50,350 nt of DNA from Bryobacteraceae bacterium (GCA_025980665.1 JAICXC010000022.1:1-50350); one strand, 5' to 3'. Shown: positions 1 to 11,701, counted from the stretch's first letter. Notes: a model not told the origin generated them from the letters alone. Numbers and translations are program-made.

Positions 1-420
1 GCCACCCTGGTCGCCGCGGGCTATGGCGATCTTCCGGTCGACGCGATCATCGAACTGCACAACGCCGGCGTATCAGCCGAATTTTTAAGCGGGGTGGCGG
101 AATCGGGATGGGGAAAACTTTCTGTCAGGGAGCTGCTCGACCTGGCGCATAGCGGCGTCTCCGCGCGGTACCTCCGCGCGCTGCACGATGCCGGCTTCAA
201 GAACCTGACCGTCCAGGAAGCCATCGACGTCGCTCATGGGGGCCTGCAGCCCGATTTGATCCGTGCTCTCAAAGATGCTTTCCCTCAGGCTAAGATGCGC
301 GAACTCATAGACGCGGCCCACGCCGGCCTCAACATCAACGATTTGCGGCAAGCCAGGGAATACGGTCCTAGCCTGACTCTCGAACAAGTTATCCGGCTCA
401 AGCAGGCAGGAGTGATCTAG
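1..420 (+). CDS. Helical repeat protein, C-terminal part (5' end outside window)
   Basis: The reading frame is open from base 1 to a TAG at 418-420, so only the C-terminal 139 residues are seen. They are built of units of about 27-28 residues, each with a short helix carrying a histidine followed by glycine and V/L (ELHNAGV, DLAHSGV, DVAHGGL, DAAHAGL). This is the pattern of the R-M/I-H-G-V repeats in the next gene but more diverged, so the two look like paralogues. The next start codon follows the stop directly, which indicates one transcript. The missing N-terminus may hold a membrane or M56/BlaR1-type peptidase domain, as in some acidobacterial relatives; that is a guess. No function is assigned. 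Confidence 0.75.
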   Translation, partial: ATLVAAGYGDLPVDAIIELHNAGVSAEFLSGVAESGWGKLSVRELLDLAHSGVSARYLRALHDAGFKNLTVQEAIDVAHGGLQPDLIRALKDAFPQAKMRELIDAAHAGLNINDLRQAREYGPSLTLEQVIRLKQAGVI

Positions 421-1449
421 ATGGGCGCCAACTCAAAATATTTCACAGTGGTACTGGTGATCGCCGGGGTATTGGCCGCCGCCACGTTGCTGGCTTTCAC
501 CGAGGATCGGCACGCTGGCTGGCAACTTCGCCCGAGTCTCTCCTTGAATCACGTGCACTTCGTAATTCGCCACTCTAACGGCTTTGACAACTGGGTCAAC
601 AGCCGCGAGGTGCCCATCGATAACTTTCGCGGATTCTCCTTATCCATGCTGGGTTCCACCGGCCCGGCCAAGTTCGAGTACGTCGCCGATGCCGGCCGTT
701 TGCTGTGCGAGGGCCGTTTTCTCCTGGGCACGGGGTCGGGGACCTACACGTTTGCACCGGATCGCGGATTCGTCTCGGCTCTTCAGCAAATGGGTTACGA
801 CACGCCCGATGACGAACAACTCCTCTCCATGCTGATGATGGACATCAACCGCGAGTTCGCCCGCGAGATTCGTGACTCCGGTCTGCGTGCCTCGAGCAAT
901 GATCTGGTGCGGCTTCGGATGCACGGCATCACTGTCGACTACATTCGCGAGGCTCGCCAGGCCGGCTACGCGAACTTCACTGCAGACGATTTGGTCCCAC
1001 TGCGCATCCACGGCGTCGAGACAGCCTTTCTGCGCGATCTCAAAGCCGCTGGTTACGACCTCCGCGCCTCTGATATCGTGCAACTGCGGATCCACGGCGT
1101 CGATTCCGGATATATGCGCGACTTGAAGGGCTACGGACTGAAGCCCCAAGCATCCGATCTGACGCAGATGCGCATGCATGGCGTCACGCCCGAGTACTTA
1201 AAGGGCCTCAAGGAGGCGGGCTACGGGAGCCTGAGGGCGGAAGAGGTCGACCAGCTGCGGATGCACGGCGTGGAGGCGAGTTTCGTCCAGCAAGCCCGGC
1301 ATCTGGGATACGATTTCACTCCGCAAGATCTTGCGCAACTTCGAATGCACGGCGTCGACGGAGCATATCTAAAACGGCTGCAGAACGCAGGCATGCGCAA
1401 CCTAAATGCCGAGCAGATCGCCAAGCTCCGCATGCACGGCGTGAATTAG
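421..1449 (+). CDS. Membrane-anchored protein with seven R-M/I-H-G-V repeats
   Basis: This is a 342-residue protein. Residues 9-26 form an N-terminal membrane anchor, residues 35-120 a probably extracytoplasmic globular part, and residues 150-342 seven repeats of 28-29 residues. Each repeat has the pattern [RK]-[MI]-H-G-[VI], two residues, an aromatic, then a short helix and A-G-Y. The R-x-H-G cores start at residues 166, 195, 223, 251, 280, 308 and 337. The ATG abuts the stop of the preceding repeat gene without a spacer, so translation is probably coupled. Similar repeats occur in acidobacterial proteins near BlaR1-like peptidases. The role is unknown; protein-protein binding is a guess. 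The CDS itself is not in doubt. Confidence 0.85.
   Translation: MGANSKYFTVVLVIAGVLAAATLLAFTEDRHAGWQLRPSLSLNHVHFVIRHSNGFDNWVNSREVPIDNFRGFSLSMLGSTGPAKFEYVADAGRLLCEGRFLLGTGSGTYTFAPDRGFVSALQQMGYDTPDDEQLLSMLMMDINREFAREIRDSGLRASSNDLVRLRMHGITVDYIREARQAGYANFTADDLVPLRIHGVETAFLRDLKAAGYDLRASDIVQLRIHGVDSGYMRDLKGYGLKPQASDLTQMRMHGVTPEYLKGLKEAGYGSLRAEEVDQLRMHGVEASFVQQARHLGYDFTPQDLAQLRMHGVDGAYLKRLQNAGMRNLNAEQIAKLRMHGVN
868..1446 (+). repeat. Tandem coding repeat, seven units of about 84-87 bp
   Basis: The repeat encodes the R-M/I-H-G-V units of the preceding protein. The most conserved DNA in each unit is a CGGATGCACGGCGT-like core that recurs about every 84 or 87 bp. The flanks of the units have diverged, so this is an old protein repeat and not a recent DNA expansion. 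Confidence 0.8.
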
Positions 1450-1468
1450 AGTAAAGTTTCTAACTGAG

Positions 1469-2200
1469 ATGTTCCTCCGGATCGGTATCGCGCTGTCGCT
1501 AGGAGTAGCCTGCGGACAATCATTTGAGGTGGCCTCAATCAGGCTGCACCAAGGACCCGTCAGTATGATCGGCACGACGATTTCCGGCACTAGAGTCACG
1601 ATGACTGCCTACACGGTGAGCAATCTGATTACGGCTGCCTATGGGCTGGAGGACTATCAAGTGGCCGGTGCGACGGGCTGGATCGGCTCCGACCGCTATG
1701 ACATCGCCGCGCGCCCCGCTGGTGAAACTACTCCCAGTAGGGACCAAGCCCATCAGATGCTGCAACCCCTGCTTGCGGAGCGTTTCCAACTGAAGTTCCA
1801 CCGCGAGACAAAAGAGATGCCGGTCTACGCGCTCGTGAAAGGAAAGAGCGGGCCGAAACTAAAGGAGAATACGGCCGCCGATCCATCCATGATGCGGATG
1901 AGCAGCAAAGGACGTGACACGCAGATGACGTTTACTGGCTCGCCCATCGAACAGCTTGTAAGGCAACTGTCGCACGTACCCGGCATGGACCGCCCCGTCC
2001 TGGATCAGACAGGCCTTACTGGAAAGTATGATTTCCAGTTAAATCTGACCGCGGAGCCCGGAGGCGATCCTGCCACCGGAGCAAGCGGTGAAAGCATCTT
2101 CACGGCAATCGAAGAACAACTAGGCTTGAAATTGGAGTCGCGAAAAGCCCCTATCGGAATGGTCGTGATCGACCACGTGGAACGACCTTCGGAGAATTAG
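1469..2200 (+). CDS. TIGR03435-family protein, probably exported
   Basis: This is a 243-residue protein with a short hydrophobic N-terminus (residues 3-16) ending near G-V-A-C-G-Q, so it is exported or possibly a lipoprotein. Mature residues begin FEVASIR, the hallmark opening of the TIGR03435 family. Other family features are the conserved W-I-G-S-D-R-Y-D-I block and the region around L-L-A-E-R-F-Q-L-K-F-H-R-E. The family is expanded in Candidatus Solibacter and relatives and has no established function. Some members are fused to or sit beside BlaR1-like M56 peptidases, which fits the repeat proteins upstream. It begins 19 bp after the repeat gene, so co-transcription is likely. Confidence 0.85.
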   Translation: MFLRIGIALSLGVACGQSFEVASIRLHQGPVSMIGTTISGTRVTMTAYTVSNLITAAYGLEDYQVAGATGWIGSDRYDIAARPAGETTPSRDQAHQMLQPLLAERFQLKFHRETKEMPVYALVKGKSGPKLKENTAADPSMMRMSSKGRDTQMTFTGSPIEQLVRQLSHVPGMDRPVLDQTGLTGKYDFQLNLTAEPGGDPATGASGESIFTAIEEQLGLKLESRKAPIGMVVIDHVERPSEN

Positions 2201-2202
2201 GA

Positions 2203-3195
2203 TTACCCGCCGATGGAATACATCGGTCGCGGTGGCGGCACGAATTTTTGCGTGTTGATCTCGTGCCCGATCCACTTATCGGCCACGCAGCTTCGCACGG
2301 CCTCGACGATCGCGGAATCCGGGGCGTTCGAGCGCAACAGCGACTTGACGTCAGTCTCGTCGATCGCGAATAAGCAATAACGCAGCTTGCCATCCGAAGT
2401 CAGTCGCACGCGGTTGCAGTTCAGGCAGAACGGCTTACTGACCGACGCGATGAATCCCACGCGCCCGACGCCGTCTTTGAAACGATACTCCGTCGCCGGC
2501 GCTCGCGGATCGGCGTCCGGAATCTCTTCGAGCGGCCCGATCTCGCGCTGAAGCATGGCGATCATCGTGTCCATGGTCAACACGCGATCCCGCTCCCAGA
2601 TCCCCTGGGCATCCAGCGGCATGAATTCGATATAGCGAATCTCGATGTCGCGCTCGCGCCCAAAGCGCGCCAGTTCCACAACGTCCGGCTCCACCAGGTT
2701 CTTCACCGCCACAGCGTTGATCTTGATGGGACCGTAGCCGAGCTTCCGACACAGCTCAATCCCGTTTAAAACCTTGTCCAGATCGTCCCGCCGTGTGATG
2801 TGCTTGAAGCGTTCCCGATCGAGCGTATCCAGATGGACGTTGATACGTCGCAGTCCGGCGTCGTACAGTTCCTGGGCGTGCTGGGCCAGCAGGACGCCAT
2901 TGGTAGTGAGTGCCAGGTCCTGGATACCTGGGATCGCCACCAGCTTGCGAATCAGCGCGGGGAGGCCTTTGCGAACCAGGGGCTCGCCTCCGGTGACACG
3001 CAGTTTGCGGATGCCCATGGTGACCGCAATCTTCACAAAACGCTCGATTTCCTCGAACGTCAGAATATTTTCGCGAGGCTCGAACTTGACCCCTTCTTCG
3101 GGCATGCAATAGAAACAACGGATGTTACAGCGATCAGTCACACTGATCCGCAGGTTGTCGTGCAAGCGCCCGAAAGTGTCGACGAGAGGGGTCAC
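2203..3195 (-). CDS. moaA: GTP 3',8-cyclase (molybdenum cofactor biosynthesis)
   Basis: This 330-residue protein catalyses the first step of molybdopterin synthesis, the radical-SAM rearrangement of GTP to 3',8-cyclo-GTP. Near the N-terminus it has the radical SAM motif C-x3-C-x2-C (CNIRCFYC), followed by TGGEPL. Near the C-terminus is the second cluster motif (CLNCNRVRLTSDG, then LRYC). It ends in the conserved Gly-Gly needed for activity. Length is normal for the family. It is the last gene of a leftward group after ligA and the DedA-like gene, and its 3' end faces the TIGR03435 gene with 2 bp between them. No other moa or moe gene lies in the window. Confidence 0.96.
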   Translation of the reverse strand: MTPLVDTFGRLHDNLRISVTDRCNIRCFYCMPEEGVKFEPRENILTFEEIERFVKIAVTMGIRKLRVTGGEPLVRKGLPALIRKLVAIPGIQDLALTTNGVLLAQHAQELYDAGLRRINVHLDTLDRERFKHITRRDDLDKVLNGIELCRKLGYGPIKINAVAVKNLVEPDVVELARFGRERDIEIRYIEFMPLDAQGIWERDRVLTMDTMIAMLQREIGPLEEIPDADPRAPATEYRFKDGVGRVGFIASVSKPFCLNCNRVRLTSDGKLRYCLFAIDETDVKSLLRSNAPDSAIVEAVRSCVADKWIGHEINTQKFVPPPRPMYSIGG

Positions 3196-3209
3196 GAGGT
3201 CCTACACGT

Positions 3210-5812
<2,603 letters not shown>

Positions 5813-5835
5813 TCACGTATAATTATCGAATTGCA

Positions 5836-6744
5836 TTGTTTCGCCAGCCGGTCCTGATCTATAACCCCGCCGCTGGCGCATTGCGGCGCAATCCGGGCCG
5901 CATTCTACAACGTACCATTGCCGCGCTCGCTCTCGGCGATATTGCTCCGCGCCCCTTGCCGACATCCGCACCCGGACATGCCGATTCTCTTGCGCGGGAA
6001 GCAGTTCGTCAGGGAGCCGATCTGGTGTTGGTGTTGGGCGGCGATGGCACGATAAACGAGGTCGTCCAGGGCTTGATCGATTCGAACGTCCCGTTAGGCG
6101 TTTTGCCGGGTGGAACAGCTAACGTTCTGGCGATGGAGCTCGGTCTCGGCTCCCGATTAGAGGCGGCTGCTAAGCGGTTGGCCGCGTTCGAGCCGCGTCC
6201 CGTAGCGCTGGGCCGGATCACCGGCAGCTTCGGTTCACGCTATTTTCTGCTCATGGCGGGCGCTGGCCTGGACGCCAACATCGTGTATGAAGTCAGCGCC
6301 GGTCTGAAGAACGCCGTGGGGAAGTTGGCCTACTGGGTTGCCGGATTCGCGCATTTTTTCAAGCATGTGGAGCAACTCGACGTGCGCATCGACGGCCATA
6401 TTCACCAATGCGGCTTCGCGCTGATCAGTCGCGTGCGGAACTATGGCGGCGACCTGGAAATTGCCAGCGGAGCCTCGCTACACGACGACCATTTCGAGGT
6501 CGTTCTATTCGAAGGATCGAACCCGTTGCGATACGCTTGGTACATGCTAAACGTGGCGGCCAGGCGTGTGCAGCGCATCCGCGGCGTGCACGTCCTTCGT
6601 ACGCGTCAAGTGGACGTACTCACCCAAGCGCCGGTCCAGATCGACGGCGAATACTTGGGCCGTCAGACCGTGTCCATCGAAATCATACCAGGCGCGCTAC
6701 AACTTCTCCTCCCACCCAGACTGGTGTCGCCAAAACGTGGATAA
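5836..6744 (+). CDS. Diacylglycerol/lipid kinase (YegS/BmrU type)
   Basis: This 302-residue protein has a diacylglycerol kinase catalytic domain. GGDGT is at residues 68-72 and PGGTAN at 91-96. The N-terminal Y-N-P-A-A-G motif and the C-terminal D-G-E segment are both present. Family members phosphorylate diacylglycerol, sphingoid or related lipids with ATP, on the cytoplasmic side of the membrane. The start is a TTG at 5836. No ATG is available upstream because ligA begins divergently 29 bp away. The lipid substrate cannot be told from sequence. The end overlaps the next gene by 8 bp. Confidence 0.9.
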   Translation: MFRQPVLIYNPAAGALRRNPGRILQRTIAALALGDIAPRPLPTSAPGHADSLAREAVRQGADLVLVLGGDGTINEVVQGLIDSNVPLGVLPGGTANVLAMELGLGSRLEAAAKRLAAFEPRPVALGRITGSFGSRYFLLMAGAGLDANIVYEVSAGLKNAVGKLAYWVAGFAHFFKHVEQLDVRIDGHIHQCGFALISRVRNYGGDLEIASGASLHDDHFEVVLFEGSNPLRYAWYMLNVAARRVQRIRGVHVLRTRQVDVLTQAPVQIDGEYLGRQTVSIEIIPGALQLLLPPRLVSPKRG

Positions 6745-7717
6745 CATCACGCACACATTGGTCGGCCTGATGCTGTCGCGCGTCGGCCTGAATAGAGGCG
6801 AGAAAGGCGCGTCTGTCGCGACCATGCTTGCGGCTAACGCGCCAGACGTGGACACGTATAATTTCCTGACCGACAACCTCGCATACTTACAGGTGCATCG
6901 CGGATACACACATTCTTTAGCATTCGCGCCGCTAGTGGCGCTGGTTCCGCTGCTGCTGGTAAAGGCCTTCACGCGCACGCGAATCACCTGGGTGACGCTG
7001 GCCACCTACGCCGGGTGTTTGATTGCGGTGCTTAGTCATCTGCTGCTGGATTGGACCAATGTTTATGGCGTCCGACTCATGCTGCCCTTCAACGCCAAGT
7101 GGTACCGCCTCGACAGCACCGACATCATTGACCCGGTGATCCTGGGAATCCTTCTTTTGGCCGTCGCCGCCCCGGCCCTGAGCGGCCTGGTTACTTCAGA
7201 AATGGGAGGCCGCAAGCGCAAGACACCGGGGCGTGGCTGGGCCTGGTTCGCGCTGGTGGCCGTTCTTCTATACGACACCGGCCGCTGGATGGCGCACGAC
7301 CGGGCGATATCCATCGTAGACGCCTACACTTATCGAGGGGCACCAGCCGAACGCATTAGCGTATTTCCGGTGCGGTTTACTCTAATGCGCTGGCGAGCGG
7401 TCGTGGAAGGCAATGGCTTCATCTACGAAGCCCCAGTCGACCTGAGCACCGATTTCGATGCCGCCGGGGGCCACACGGAATATCCCGCTGTCTCCTCCCC
7501 AGCCATCGACGCGGCCCGGACAACCCGCACGTTTCAGGTATTCGAGAGCTTTAACCAGCTCCCGTTTTGGACCCTGCTGCCTGTCGACGATACCGTGCGG
7601 GTGGAGTTGCTCGATCTGCGCTTCGGATCTATACAACGTCCCGGGTTCGAAGCCGTTGCGTTCGTTGAACCCGATCACCGAATCGCCCGGGCTTATTTCA
7701 GCTTCGGCGTCCCCTGA
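6737..7717 (+). CDS. Membrane-bound metal-dependent hydrolase (YdjM/LexA-regulated family)
   Basis: The gene encodes 326 residues from a GTG at 6737, giving the family-typical opening V-D-N-I-T-H-T-L-V-G. The open frame extends further upstream, but that part is out-of-frame lipid kinase sequence. Metal-ligand candidates are the N-terminal H-T, A-N-A-P-D-V-D, H-R-G-Y-T-H-S and L-S-H-L-L-L-D motifs, as in the YdjM-like family (PF04307). Several membrane segments alternate with these, and a C-terminal soluble part follows from about residue 190. It overlaps the lipid kinase by 8 bp, so the two are translationally coupled. The substrate is unknown. An ATG at 6770 is a less likely alternative start. 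Confidence 0.85.
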   Translation: MDNITHTLVGLMLSRVGLNRGEKGASVATMLAANAPDVDTYNFLTDNLAYLQVHRGYTHSLAFAPLVALVPLLLVKAFTRTRITWVTLATYAGCLIAVLSHLLLDWTNVYGVRLMLPFNAKWYRLDSTDIIDPVILGILLLAVAAPALSGLVTSEMGGRKRKTPGRGWAWFALVAVLLYDTGRWMAHDRAISIVDAYTYRGAPAERISVFPVRFTLMRWRAVVEGNGFIYEAPVDLSTDFDAAGGHTEYPAVSSPAIDAARTTRTFQVFESFNQLPFWTLLPVDDTVRVELLDLRFGSIQRPGFEAVAFVEPDHRIARAYFSFGVP

Positions 7718-7732
7718 CCAACCGACCCCCTG

Positions 7733-7761
7733 TCGTCATCTAGTTGTAACGATTCAGTCAT
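7733..7761 (+). promoter_or_regulatory. Pho-box-like triple direct repeat, pstS upstream region
   Basis: Three 7-bp half-sites stand at an exact 11-bp period: TCGTCAT at 7733, TTGTAAC at 7744 and CAGTCAT at 7755, with 4-bp spacers. This is the geometry of a PhoB box. It lies in the 251-bp space before pstS, and the same half-site recurs at three other places in this Pho island. Binding by the local PhoB is inferred. The remainder of the space (7762-7921) shows no clear element, apart from two TGTAA copies at 7872 and 7886 that are off period. Confidence 0.5.
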
Positions 7762-7921
7762 TACAGCGCCACGGGCGTGTCTTAACCTTGTGGCGGAGTA
7801 CTTGCAACAACATCTTATGTGCGTGGGCTCACCAAGCCAATGTCATCCGGCTTCCCATGGGCGGGGCTCGCTGTAAGTTGCAGTTTGTAAAGGGTTTTAT
7901 GCAATGTGGAGGCTTCTGGAA

Positions 7922-7939
7922 TCGTAATTTGTTTGTAAC
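7922..7939 (+). promoter_or_regulatory. Pho-box-like direct repeat just before pstS
   Basis: TCGTAAT at 7922 and TTGTAAC at 7933 are two half-sites at an 11-bp period with a 4-bp spacer. The pair before phoB at 19120-19137 is nearly the same. The end of the site is only 29 bp from the pstS ATG, close for an activator site. It may act with the distal site at 7733, or it may serve a very short leader. Confidence 0.5.
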
Positions 7940-7955
7940 AGAAGGCTGAGATGAT

Positions 7956-7961
7956 AGGAGG
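7956..7961 (+). promoter_or_regulatory. Ribosome binding site deciding the pstS start
   Basis: AGGAGG lies 7 nt before the ATG at 7969. The in-frame ATG at 7951 would place this site inside the gene and has only a weak site of its own. Confidence 0.75.
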
Positions 7962-7968
7962 CTGGAGA

Positions 7969-8997
7969 ATGATTAGAAGAGTTTTCATCGTTAACGCCGC
8001 CTTGGTAGCCACGCTCATCATGGGTGTAGCATGCGGGCAGCAAGTTCCGATCAATGCCGCCGGGGCGACTTTCCCGTATCCGATGTATTCCAAGTGGTTC
8101 GACGAATACCACAAGAAGTTCCCACAGATTCCAATCAACTATGCGTCGATCGGATCGGGTGGCGGCATCGCCCAGGTGACTGCGGGAACGGTCGACTTTG
8201 GCGCCAGCGACGGACCGATGACCGACATGCAAATGAAGCAGTTCCAGGACAAGCGAGGATCGGCGATATTACACTTCCCTACGGTTCTAGGGGCGGACGT
8301 GCCGACGTACAACATACCTGGAGTTGCCACAGCGCTTAACTTTACGCCGGAAGCGTTGGCAGGCATTTTTCTGGGCAAGATCACCAAGTGGGACGATCCC
8401 GAATTGACCAAAGCCAACCCCGGGGTGAAACTTCCCAGCAGTAATATTGTCGTGGTCCATCGCTCGGATGGCAGTGGCACGACTTATGTATGGGTAGACT
8501 ATCTGTGCAAAGTCAGCAAGGCGTGGGAGATCAAGGTTGGCCGGGGTACTTCGGTTAACTGGCCGGTGGGCCTTGGAGGGAAAGGAAACGAGGGAGTTTC
8601 CGGATCTATCCAGCAGACCGCGAATTCGATCGGATACGTCGAGCTTATTTACGCCGTCCAGAACAAGATGACTTACGGCAAGGTGAAAAACGCATCGGGG
8701 GAATTTATCCAGGCCAGCTTAGCCAGTGTAACCGCGGCGGCGGCCGGCATTCCTATGCCGGACGATTTCCGCATATCTATAACCAACGCACCGGGTAAGG
8801 GAGTCTATCCGATTTCGAGTTTCACCTGGCTTCTGATTCCCTCCAAGATCGCCGACCCAACGAAAAAGAAGGCTATCAAGGATTTCCTGGCGTGGATGCT
8901 AGCCGATGGGCAGAAGATGACGGAAGCTCTTTCCTACGCCCCTTTGCCCCGGGCAGTTGTAGCCAAAGAAGTCAAAGCGATCGACAAGATTCAGTAG
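7969..8997 (+). CDS. pstS: Phosphate ABC transporter, periplasmic phosphate-binding protein
   Basis: This 342-residue exported protein binds phosphate and delivers it to the PstCAB transporter. A hydrophobic signal sequence (residues 5-24) ends near G-V-A-C-G-Q. The mature part begins with the PstS hallmark I-N-A-A-G-A-T-F-P-Y-P and carries phosphate-binding segments I-G-S-G-G-G-I, F-G-A-S-D-G-P-M and H-R-S-D-G-S-G-T-T. The start at 7969 is chosen for its strong ribosome binding site; the open frame begins 18 bp earlier. Pho-box-like repeats lie upstream. It leads the pstSCAB-phoU-phoU operon, with pstC 3 bp downstream. Confidence 0.95.
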   Translation: MIRRVFIVNAALVATLIMGVACGQQVPINAAGATFPYPMYSKWFDEYHKKFPQIPINYASIGSGGGIAQVTAGTVDFGASDGPMTDMQMKQFQDKRGSAILHFPTVLGADVPTYNIPGVATALNFTPEALAGIFLGKITKWDDPELTKANPGVKLPSSNIVVVHRSDGSGTTYVWVDYLCKVSKAWEIKVGRGTSVNWPVGLGGKGNEGVSGSIQQTANSIGYVELIYAVQNKMTYGKVKNASGEFIQASLASVTAAAAGIPMPDDFRISITNAPGKGVYPISSFTWLLIPSKIADPTKKKAIKDFLAWMLADGQKMTEALSYAPLPRAVVAKEVKAIDKIQ

Positions 8998-9000
8998 TTC

Positions 9001-9975
9001 ATGGCAGCGTCGTCCACTACTAACTTCAGTGCCCGTCCTTCGGGTCGCGCATCCACATTCTGGCAGCGCCTTCGCAGCGGCGATGATATTGCATATGTCG
9101 TCACTCTGACCTGCGCGCTGACCATCCTGGCTATTACGGCGCTGCTTGTATTTGAGCTCTACAAGAACTCGGCGGTGCCCCGGCATCAGTTCGGGTGGTC
9201 GTTTCTGGTTACCACCACCTGGGATCCGGTCGCGGGGCAGTTCGGTGCACTTCCGTTTATCTATGGCACAGTGGTCACTTCCGCATTAGCGCTACTGATG
9301 GCCATCCCGTTGGGCGTGGGCGCCGCGATCTTTCTAGCCGAGCTCGCCCCCATGCGAATTTCGAACGCGCTCACCTTTCTGATCGAGCTGCTGGCAGCCG
9401 TCCCCAGCGTCATCTTTGGATTGCTGGGGATCTTTGTTCTGGTGCCCGCGCTGGTCTCCATCGAACCAGCCATTCGGTCCGTGCTGGGCTGGACGCCTCT
9501 GTTCTCTGGACCATTCTATGGAGTCAGCATATTTTCGGCCGGCGTCGTGCTGACGGTGATGATCATCCCCTTCATCATCTCGATCTCGCGCGAAGTGATC
9601 CTCGCGGTTCCCGCGGAACAGCGCGATGGGGCGCTGGCTTTGGGCGCAACGAAGTGGGAAACCACCTGGAATGTGGTCATTCCCTTTGCCAAGAAAGGCA
9701 TTATGGGATCGATCTTCCTGGCCCTGGCGCGTTCCCTGGGCGAAACCATGGCGGTGACCATGGTGATCGGGAATGAGCCGAAAATCCATCAGTCACTTTT
9801 TGCGCCGGGCTATTCGATAGCGGCGGTGATCGCCAATGAGTTCGCGGAAGCCACGGGCGATCTCTACCTGGGTGCGCTGATTGAGCTGGGATTGGTGCTG
9901 TTTGGGCTGACGATCATCATCAACGGTCTGGCCCGCGTTCTGGTTCTCACCACGACCAAGAAGGGCGCAATCTAA
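9001..9975 (+). CDS. pstC: Phosphate ABC transporter, permease PstC
   Basis: This is a 324-residue inner-membrane permease, one half of the phosphate channel. An N-terminal anchor is followed by the binding-protein-dependent transport fold with about six membrane segments. The ABC-contact loop lies around D-G-A-L-A-L-G-A-T-K-W-E-T, and the following R-S-L-G-E-T-M-A-V motif is typical of PstC. It begins 3 bp after pstS ends and ends 3 bp before pstA, so it is part of a tight operon. Confidence 0.95.
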   Translation: MAASSTTNFSARPSGRASTFWQRLRSGDDIAYVVTLTCALTILAITALLVFELYKNSAVPRHQFGWSFLVTTTWDPVAGQFGALPFIYGTVVTSALALLMAIPLGVGAAIFLAELAPMRISNALTFLIELLAAVPSVIFGLLGIFVLVPALVSIEPAIRSVLGWTPLFSGPFYGVSIFSAGVVLTVMIIPFIISISREVILAVPAEQRDGALALGATKWETTWNVVIPFAKKGIMGSIFLALARSLGETMAVTMVIGNEPKIHQSLFAPGYSIAAVIANEFAEATGDLYLGALIELGLVLFGLTIIINGLARVLVLTTTKKGAI

Positions 9976-9978
9976 GCG

Positions 9979-10821
9979 ATGTTGAGCTTGCGCCGGAAAA
10001 CTGTTAATGCGGTCATGCTGAGTCTCACAGGAGTGTGCACGGTACTGGCGGTCGGGACTCTGCTGTTTATCCTCGGTTATCTGTTTCTCCATGGTGGCAC
10101 CAGTCTGACCCTGGATTTCTTCACAAAGCTGCCAAAGCCAGTCGGAGAACCGGGGGGAGGCATGGCCAATGCGCTGCTGGGTAGCGCCAAACTTCTGCTG
10201 CTGGCTTCCTGCATCGGCGTCCCGATCGGATTCCTGGGCGGAGTATATCTGGCTGAATTCGGCGGGTCGTCGTTTTCTTTCGTAGTACGCTACACCACCG
10301 ACTTACTGAACGGAGTGCCCTCCATCGTGATCGGGATATTCGCCTACACGCTGATTGTGCTTCCGCAGGGTCATTTTTCGACGCTGGCCGGCGGACTCGC
10401 ATTGGGGGTGATGATGATTCCGATCGCCATTCGCAGTTCCGAAGATTTTTTGCGAGCGGTGCCGGTATCCTTGCGCGAGGGAGCTATGGCGCTGGGAGCA
10501 TCCAAGGCCAAGACAATTCTCACTGTGGTTATACCGGCTGCTAAAGCGGGACTACTTACGGGCATCATGCTAAATCTGGCTCGCGTGGCCGGAGAGACCG
10601 CCCCGCTGATCTTCACCGCCTTCGGCAATCGTTACTGGAGTCCGGGTTGGGAACAACCGACCGCAGCGCTTCCGGTGATGATTTATACCTACGCCATTTC
10701 GCCGTATCCGGACTGGAAGCAGCAGGCTTGGTCCGCGGGCTTTGTGCTCCTGATGCTGGTGCTTGCGATTAACGTATTCGCTCGAATGATTTTATCCAAG
10801 GGAGGCCACGCCGCGAGATGA
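9979..10821 (+). CDS. pstA: Phosphate ABC transporter, permease PstA
   Basis: This 280-residue inner-membrane permease pairs with PstC. The EAA-type loop that contacts the ATPase is seen as [13 protein letters not shown], followed by [12 protein letters not shown], which is characteristic of PstA. Six membrane segments fit the hydrophobic pattern. The TGA overlaps the ATG of pstB by four bases (10818-10821), so the two are translationally coupled. Confidence 0.95.
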   Translation: MLSLRRKTVNAVMLSLTGVCTVLAVGTLLFILGYLFLHGGTSLTLDFFTKLPKPVGEPGGGMANALLGSAKLLLLASCIGVPIGFLGGVYLAEFGGSSFSFVVRYTTDLLNGVPSIVIGIFAYTLIVLPQGHFSTLAGGLALGVMMIPIAIRSSEDFLRAVPVSLREGAMALGASKAKTILTVVIPAAKAGLLTGIMLNLARVAGETAPLIFTAFGNRYWSPGWEQPTAALPVMIYTYAISPYPDWKQQAWSAGFVLLMLVLAINVFARMILSKGGHAAR

Positions 10822-11669
10822 GTCCCATGCAAGCGCCTAGCCCACGACCCGTATCCGATGTCACAATGAGAAGCCACCCCTTCCCTATGCAGACGGTCGA
10901 GGAAAAAAAGCCAGCGGGCGAACTGGCTAAGCTCAGCGCCACGAATCTGGTTTTTCACTACGGATCGTTCCAGGCATTGCACGGAATTTCGATGCAGGTC
11001 TACGAAAATCGTGTCACCGCGTTCATCGGACCTTCCGGGTGCGGCAAGTCGACCTTCCTGCGGACGCTCAATCGCATGTACGAAACCATCCGGAACGCGC
11101 GCGTGGAAGGCGAAATCGTGCTCGATGGCGAGGATATCTTCAAGCTGGAAGTGTCCGAGTTGCGCCGCCGCGTCGGTATGGTGTTTCAGCGCCCCAATCC
11201 ATTCCCCAAATCGATCTTCGACAACATCGCCTATGGGCCGCGAATTAACGGTTCTGTCAGCCGGTCCGCGATGAAGGATCACGTGGAACAGAGCCTGCGC
11301 CGCGCGGCCCTGTGGGACGAAGTCAAGGACAAGCTGCATCACTCGGCCTATGGCCTGTCCGGCGGCCAGCAGCAGCGGCTGTGCATCGCTCGCGCCTTGG
11401 CTGTGAATCCGGAAGTCCTGCTGCTGGACGAACCGTGCTCCTCGCTCGATCCGATCGCCACTGCGAAAATCGAAGACCTGATCTTCCAGCTCAAGGACAG
11501 TTGCACCATCGTAATCGTCACCCACAACATGCAGCAGGCGGCGCGCGTGGCCGACTACACCGGATTCTTCCTTATGGGGAAGCTGATCGAATTCGACAAC
11601 ACTACCGTGATCTTCAAGAATCCGGCCAAGAAGGAAACGGAAGATTACATCACGGGACGCTTCGGCTGA
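10818..11669 (+). CDS. pstB: Phosphate ABC transporter, ATP-binding protein
   Basis: This 283-residue cytoplasmic ATPase energises PstCA. Walker A is GPSGCGKST, the signature is [15 protein letters not shown], Walker B is [13 protein letters not shown], and the H-loop is T-H-N-M. The Q-loop sequence [10 protein letters not shown] is PstB-specific. The first 35 or so residues before L-S-A-T-N-L extend beyond the usual PstB start, and several internal ATGs exist. The ATG at 10818 is kept because GGGAGG precedes it and it overlaps pstA in the ATGA manner; the site is 12 nt away, a little far. Confidence 0.94.
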   Translation: MSPMQAPSPRPVSDVTMRSHPFPMQTVEEKKPAGELAKLSATNLVFHYGSFQALHGISMQVYENRVTAFIGPSGCGKSTFLRTLNRMYETIRNARVEGEIVLDGEDIFKLEVSELRRRVGMVFQRPNPFPKSIFDNIAYGPRINGSVSRSAMKDHVEQSLRRAALWDEVKDKLHHSAYGLSGGQQQRLCIARALAVNPEVLLLDEPCSSLDPIATAKIEDLIFQLKDSCTIVIVTHNMQQAARVADYTGFFLMGKLIEFDNTTVIFKNPAKKETEDYITGRFG

Positions 11670-11701
11670 GGGTTTCCCGATTTACTACGGAAGTCAAAAT
11701 C

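Noticed and set aside
640..1179. A 179-residue frame on the minus strand across the H-G-V repeat gene
   Set aside because: It is antisense to a well-supported repeat gene, lacks a ribosome binding site and resembles nothing known; its repetitiveness mirrors the sense repeats.
868..1446. Regularly spaced repeats as a CRISPR array
   Set aside because: The repeats are coding, in frame, diverged, and have no constant repeat with unique spacers.
10689..11525. A 278-residue minus-strand frame across pstA and pstB
   Set aside because: It is a shadow of two clear transporter genes in high-GC sequence.
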